Positions 4,481-6,069 of a DNA stretch of 6,069 nucleotides are shown piece by piece. The stretch comes from Dehalococcoidia bacterium (GTDB lineage Bacteria; Chloroflexota; Dehalococcoidia; Dehalococcoidales; Fen-1064), in contig PMBW01000120.1 of NCBI GenBank assembly GCA_003153075.1, positions 2,204 to 8,272 on the forward strand. Direction: 5' to 3'. A program made the position numbers and the translations under genes. The notes beneath the pieces are model-generated. The model saw only the letters and a program-made list of their open reading frames with translations. It was not told the origin of the DNA and did not search any database. Each line of letters begins with the position of its first letter. Within the stretch, counting starts at the first letter, position 1.

Positions 4481-5959
4481 TTACACGATCGGGCAAACTA
4501 GCGCGGTGACCGAGTGGGGCTCAAATTCATATATCATCGTCTTGCCGACAATGCTGATTAAGCGTTCTTCGGCTACGACCTGATTTGGCTTTTCAAAGGT
4601 ATTTTCAGCTTTAATATCCTGCCCGTTAATCGTAACGACACGGGTTTTCCCGTCAAAACGTCCGGCATTCAGTTCAATACAGGTTTCCAGCGTTTTGTCC
4701 GGGCTGCGGTTAACCGCATACAATACGACCTGCTTTTTCCTGGGATTCAATGTTGCTGACAAATCCAGCAGCGGCAGCGCGGAATATTTGCCGCCGCTGA
4801 AGGCTTCTCCCTCGTACCACACGTCCAGGGCAGTCTGCCCGCAGGTAGCGGCGTAGAGTTCGAAAGGATAAAAGGTCGTCTGTAATACCAACCCGTCCTT
4901 GCGGGTAAAAATGGGGGCGATGACATTCACGATCTGGGCAATATTGGCCATTTTCACTGATTGTGCGTGCCGGATAAAAGCATTAAAGTGCATCGCCGTG
5001 ACCAGCGCGTCTTCCAGATTATAAATTTCTTCCAGTTGGTTCCGGCTGGGCCCGCCGTCTTCTTTCGACCGGGTGCGGTACCAGGTATTCCATTCATCCA
5101 CGGCAATATGGATGGGATGCGGAATTTTATTTTCCAGGCAGGCAGTGCGCAGCAACCCTTCATAGGCAGTCAGGCGTTCTTCCATCTGAGCGGAAACGGC
5201 CATATATTCCGCAAAGTTATTTTCCCGGTTACCGACATACCAGTGCAGCGACAGGTAATCAAGCAGGTTACCGGCTTGTTCCAATAAAAGCTGAGTCCGC
5301 CCGATGATCTCGCCCTGCCAGTCGGAGACTGCCGAGGCGACTAATTTGATTTCGGGGTCAGTCCATTTCATGACCTTGGCATATTCGGTGCACACCCGGG
5401 CATATTCCTGCGGCGTTTTATAACCGATCTGCCACGGGCCGTCCACTTCGTTGCCGATACCCCAGTATTTAATGCGGTGCGGTTCGGGAAAACCGTGCTG
5501 ATGACGCAACTGCACCAAGGCAGAGTTCCTGGTGCCGTTACAGTACTCCACCCAATCCGCGGCTTCTCTCATGTCGCCGTCACCGCAGTTTACTGCGAAA
5601 TAGGGTTCGGTATTTAGCTGGCGGCAGAAACGTACGAATTCGTTTGTGCCGAAATGATTTGACTCGATAGTATGCCAGGCTTTCTCGCTGCGGGCCGGAC
5701 GGTCCTGCAGCGGCCCGACGCCGTCCCGCCAGCGGTAACCGGAGACGAAATTGCCGCCGGGGTAGCGGATCACCGGCAAACGCAACCGGCGCAGCGCAGC
5801 TAAGACATCGGTGCGCAGACCCTGTGCGTCTGCCAGCGGGGAATCCGGCTCATAAATGCCGCCGTAAATACAGCGGCCCAGGTGTTCCGCGAATCCGCCG
5901 AAGATATTGCGGTCGATATTACCTGTGCTGCGTTCAGGGTCGAGTTTGATCCGGTTCAT
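4481..5959 (-). CDS. abfA: Alpha-L-arabinofuranosidase, glycoside hydrolase family 51
   Basis: This 492-residue protein is colinear with bacterial GH51 arabinofuranosidases of about 500 residues. These are retaining enzymes that remove terminal alpha-L-arabinofuranosyl groups from arabinan and arabinoxylan oligosaccharides. The acid/base is E171 in GIGNEVDGPW and the nucleophile is E289 in IAVDEWNTWY. Other subsite residues of the family are visible: E25 (GGFAEH), R65 and N70 (IRYPGGN), N170, H239 and Y241 (LSLHWYVG), and W293. The catalytic barrel covers roughly residues 15-370, and a C-terminal beta-sandwich covers the rest. There is no signal peptide, so it should act in the cytoplasm on imported oligosaccharides. 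The ATG has AGGGAG 5 nt upstream. It starts 38 nt after the stop of a probable GH1 gene on the same strand, which suggests co-transcription. No clear terminator is seen after its TAA. Confidence 0.96.
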   Translation of the reverse strand: MNRIKLDPERSTGNIDRNIFGGFAEHLGRCIYGGIYEPDSPLADAQGLRTDVLAALRRLRLPVIRYPGGNFVSGYRWRDGVGPLQDRPARSEKAWHTIESNHFGTNEFVRFCRQLNTEPYFAVNCGDGDMREAADWVEYCNGTRNSALVQLRHQHGFPEPHRIKYWGIGNEVDGPWQIGYKTPQEYARVCTEYAKVMKWTDPEIKLVASAVSDWQGEIIGRTQLLLEQAGNLLDYLSLHWYVGNRENNFAEYMAVSAQMEERLTAYEGLLRTACLENKIPHPIHIAVDEWNTWYRTRSKEDGGPSRNQLEEIYNLEDALVTAMHFNAFIRHAQSVKMANIAQIVNVIAPIFTRKDGLVLQTTFYPFELYAATCGQTALDVWYEGEAFSGGKYSALPLLDLSATLNPRKKQVVLYAVNRSPDKTLETCIELNAGRFDGKTRVVTINGQDIKAENTFEKPNQVVAEERLISIVGKTMIYEFEPHSVTALVCPIV

Positions 5960-5997
5960 TAATTCTCCCTATAACTTCGTAGAATGTTTAAGGCCGT

Positions 5998-6069
5998 TTA
6001 AGTAACGTCCTTTTTGTAGTCAACGTCCAAAGCAGCGCCGTTGGAGGCAATTACGTCCTTGTACCAGTA
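5998..6069 (-). CDS. Probable GH1 beta-glucosidase, last 23 codons (cut by window edge)
   Basis: The minus-strand frame open at the window edge reads YWYKDVIASNG, then 12 further residues ending DYKKDVT, and a TAA at 6000-5998. Family GH1 beta-glucosidases commonly end with an aromatic-rich Ser-x-x-Trp-Tyr-x-x-Val-Ile-x-x-Asn-Gly helix, which this matches. No catalytic residues are inside the window, so the assignment rests on this C-terminal signature and on the adjacent arabinofuranosidase gene. The gene would be transcribed first, with the GH51 gene 38 nt downstream and no terminator-like hairpin between. If correct, the enzyme would hydrolyse beta-linked gluco- (or galacto-) oligosaccharides inside the cell. 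It could instead be another protein that happens to end this way. Confidence 0.6.
   Translation of the reverse strand, partial: YWYKDVIASNGAALDVDYKKDVT

Overview
The window looks like ordinary chromosomal DNA from an anaerobic or facultatively fermentative bacterium that uses plant polysaccharide. The evidence is a cytoplasmic GH51 arabinofuranosidase next to the tail of a probable GH1 beta-glucosidase, an oxygen-sensitive type of flavin/[4Fe-4S] oxidoreductase, and the start of a malate/lactate dehydrogenase family gene. Start regions are bacterial, with clear Shine-Dalgarno sequences for three of the genes. I cannot assign a phylum. Coding regions have moderate to high G+C. The gaps between genes are visibly A+T-richer and carry REP-like dyads and a dispersed repeat, a pattern common in poorly cultivated lineages with loosely packed genomes.

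Layout, left to right. (1) 1-137, minus strand: the first 45 codons of an NAD-dependent malate/lactate dehydrogenase family protein. (2) 138-875: a long divergent gap with a candidate promoter for the dehydrogenase, a degenerate heptamer tandem repeat, several dyads, copy A of a dispersed repeat, and a candidate extended -10 promoter with a leader dyad for the next gene. (3) 876-2945, plus strand: a 689-residue Old Yellow Enzyme/2,4-dienoyl-CoA reductase type protein with an FMN barrel, a [4Fe-4S] cysteine cluster, and FAD and NAD(P) Rossmann domains. Its active-site loop is atypical. (4) 2946-3616: copy B of the repeat, rich in hairpins, then a good extended -10 promoter and a leader with nested inverted repeats. 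(5) 3617-4351, plus strand: a six-helix DUF998-type membrane protein with a TTG start that overlaps the stop of a 9-codon upstream reading frame. (6) 4352-4480: a short convergent gap. (7) 4481-5959, minus strand: the GH51 alpha-L-arabinofuranosidase. (8) 5998-6069, minus strand: the C-terminal end of a probable GH1 beta-glucosidase, 38 nt upstream of the GH51 gene and probably in the same operon.

How the parts fit. The two glycosidases form a plausible intracellular unit that finishes the breakdown of imported arabino- and gluco-oligosaccharides. The oxidoreductase and the DUF998 protein each stand alone with their own leader, and no shared pathway can be read from the order. I found no defence system, CRISPR array, tRNA, rRNA or transposase. 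The points most worth a second look are the atypical OYE-family active site, the pair of direct repeats flanking that gene, and the leader and overlapping start of the DUF998 gene.
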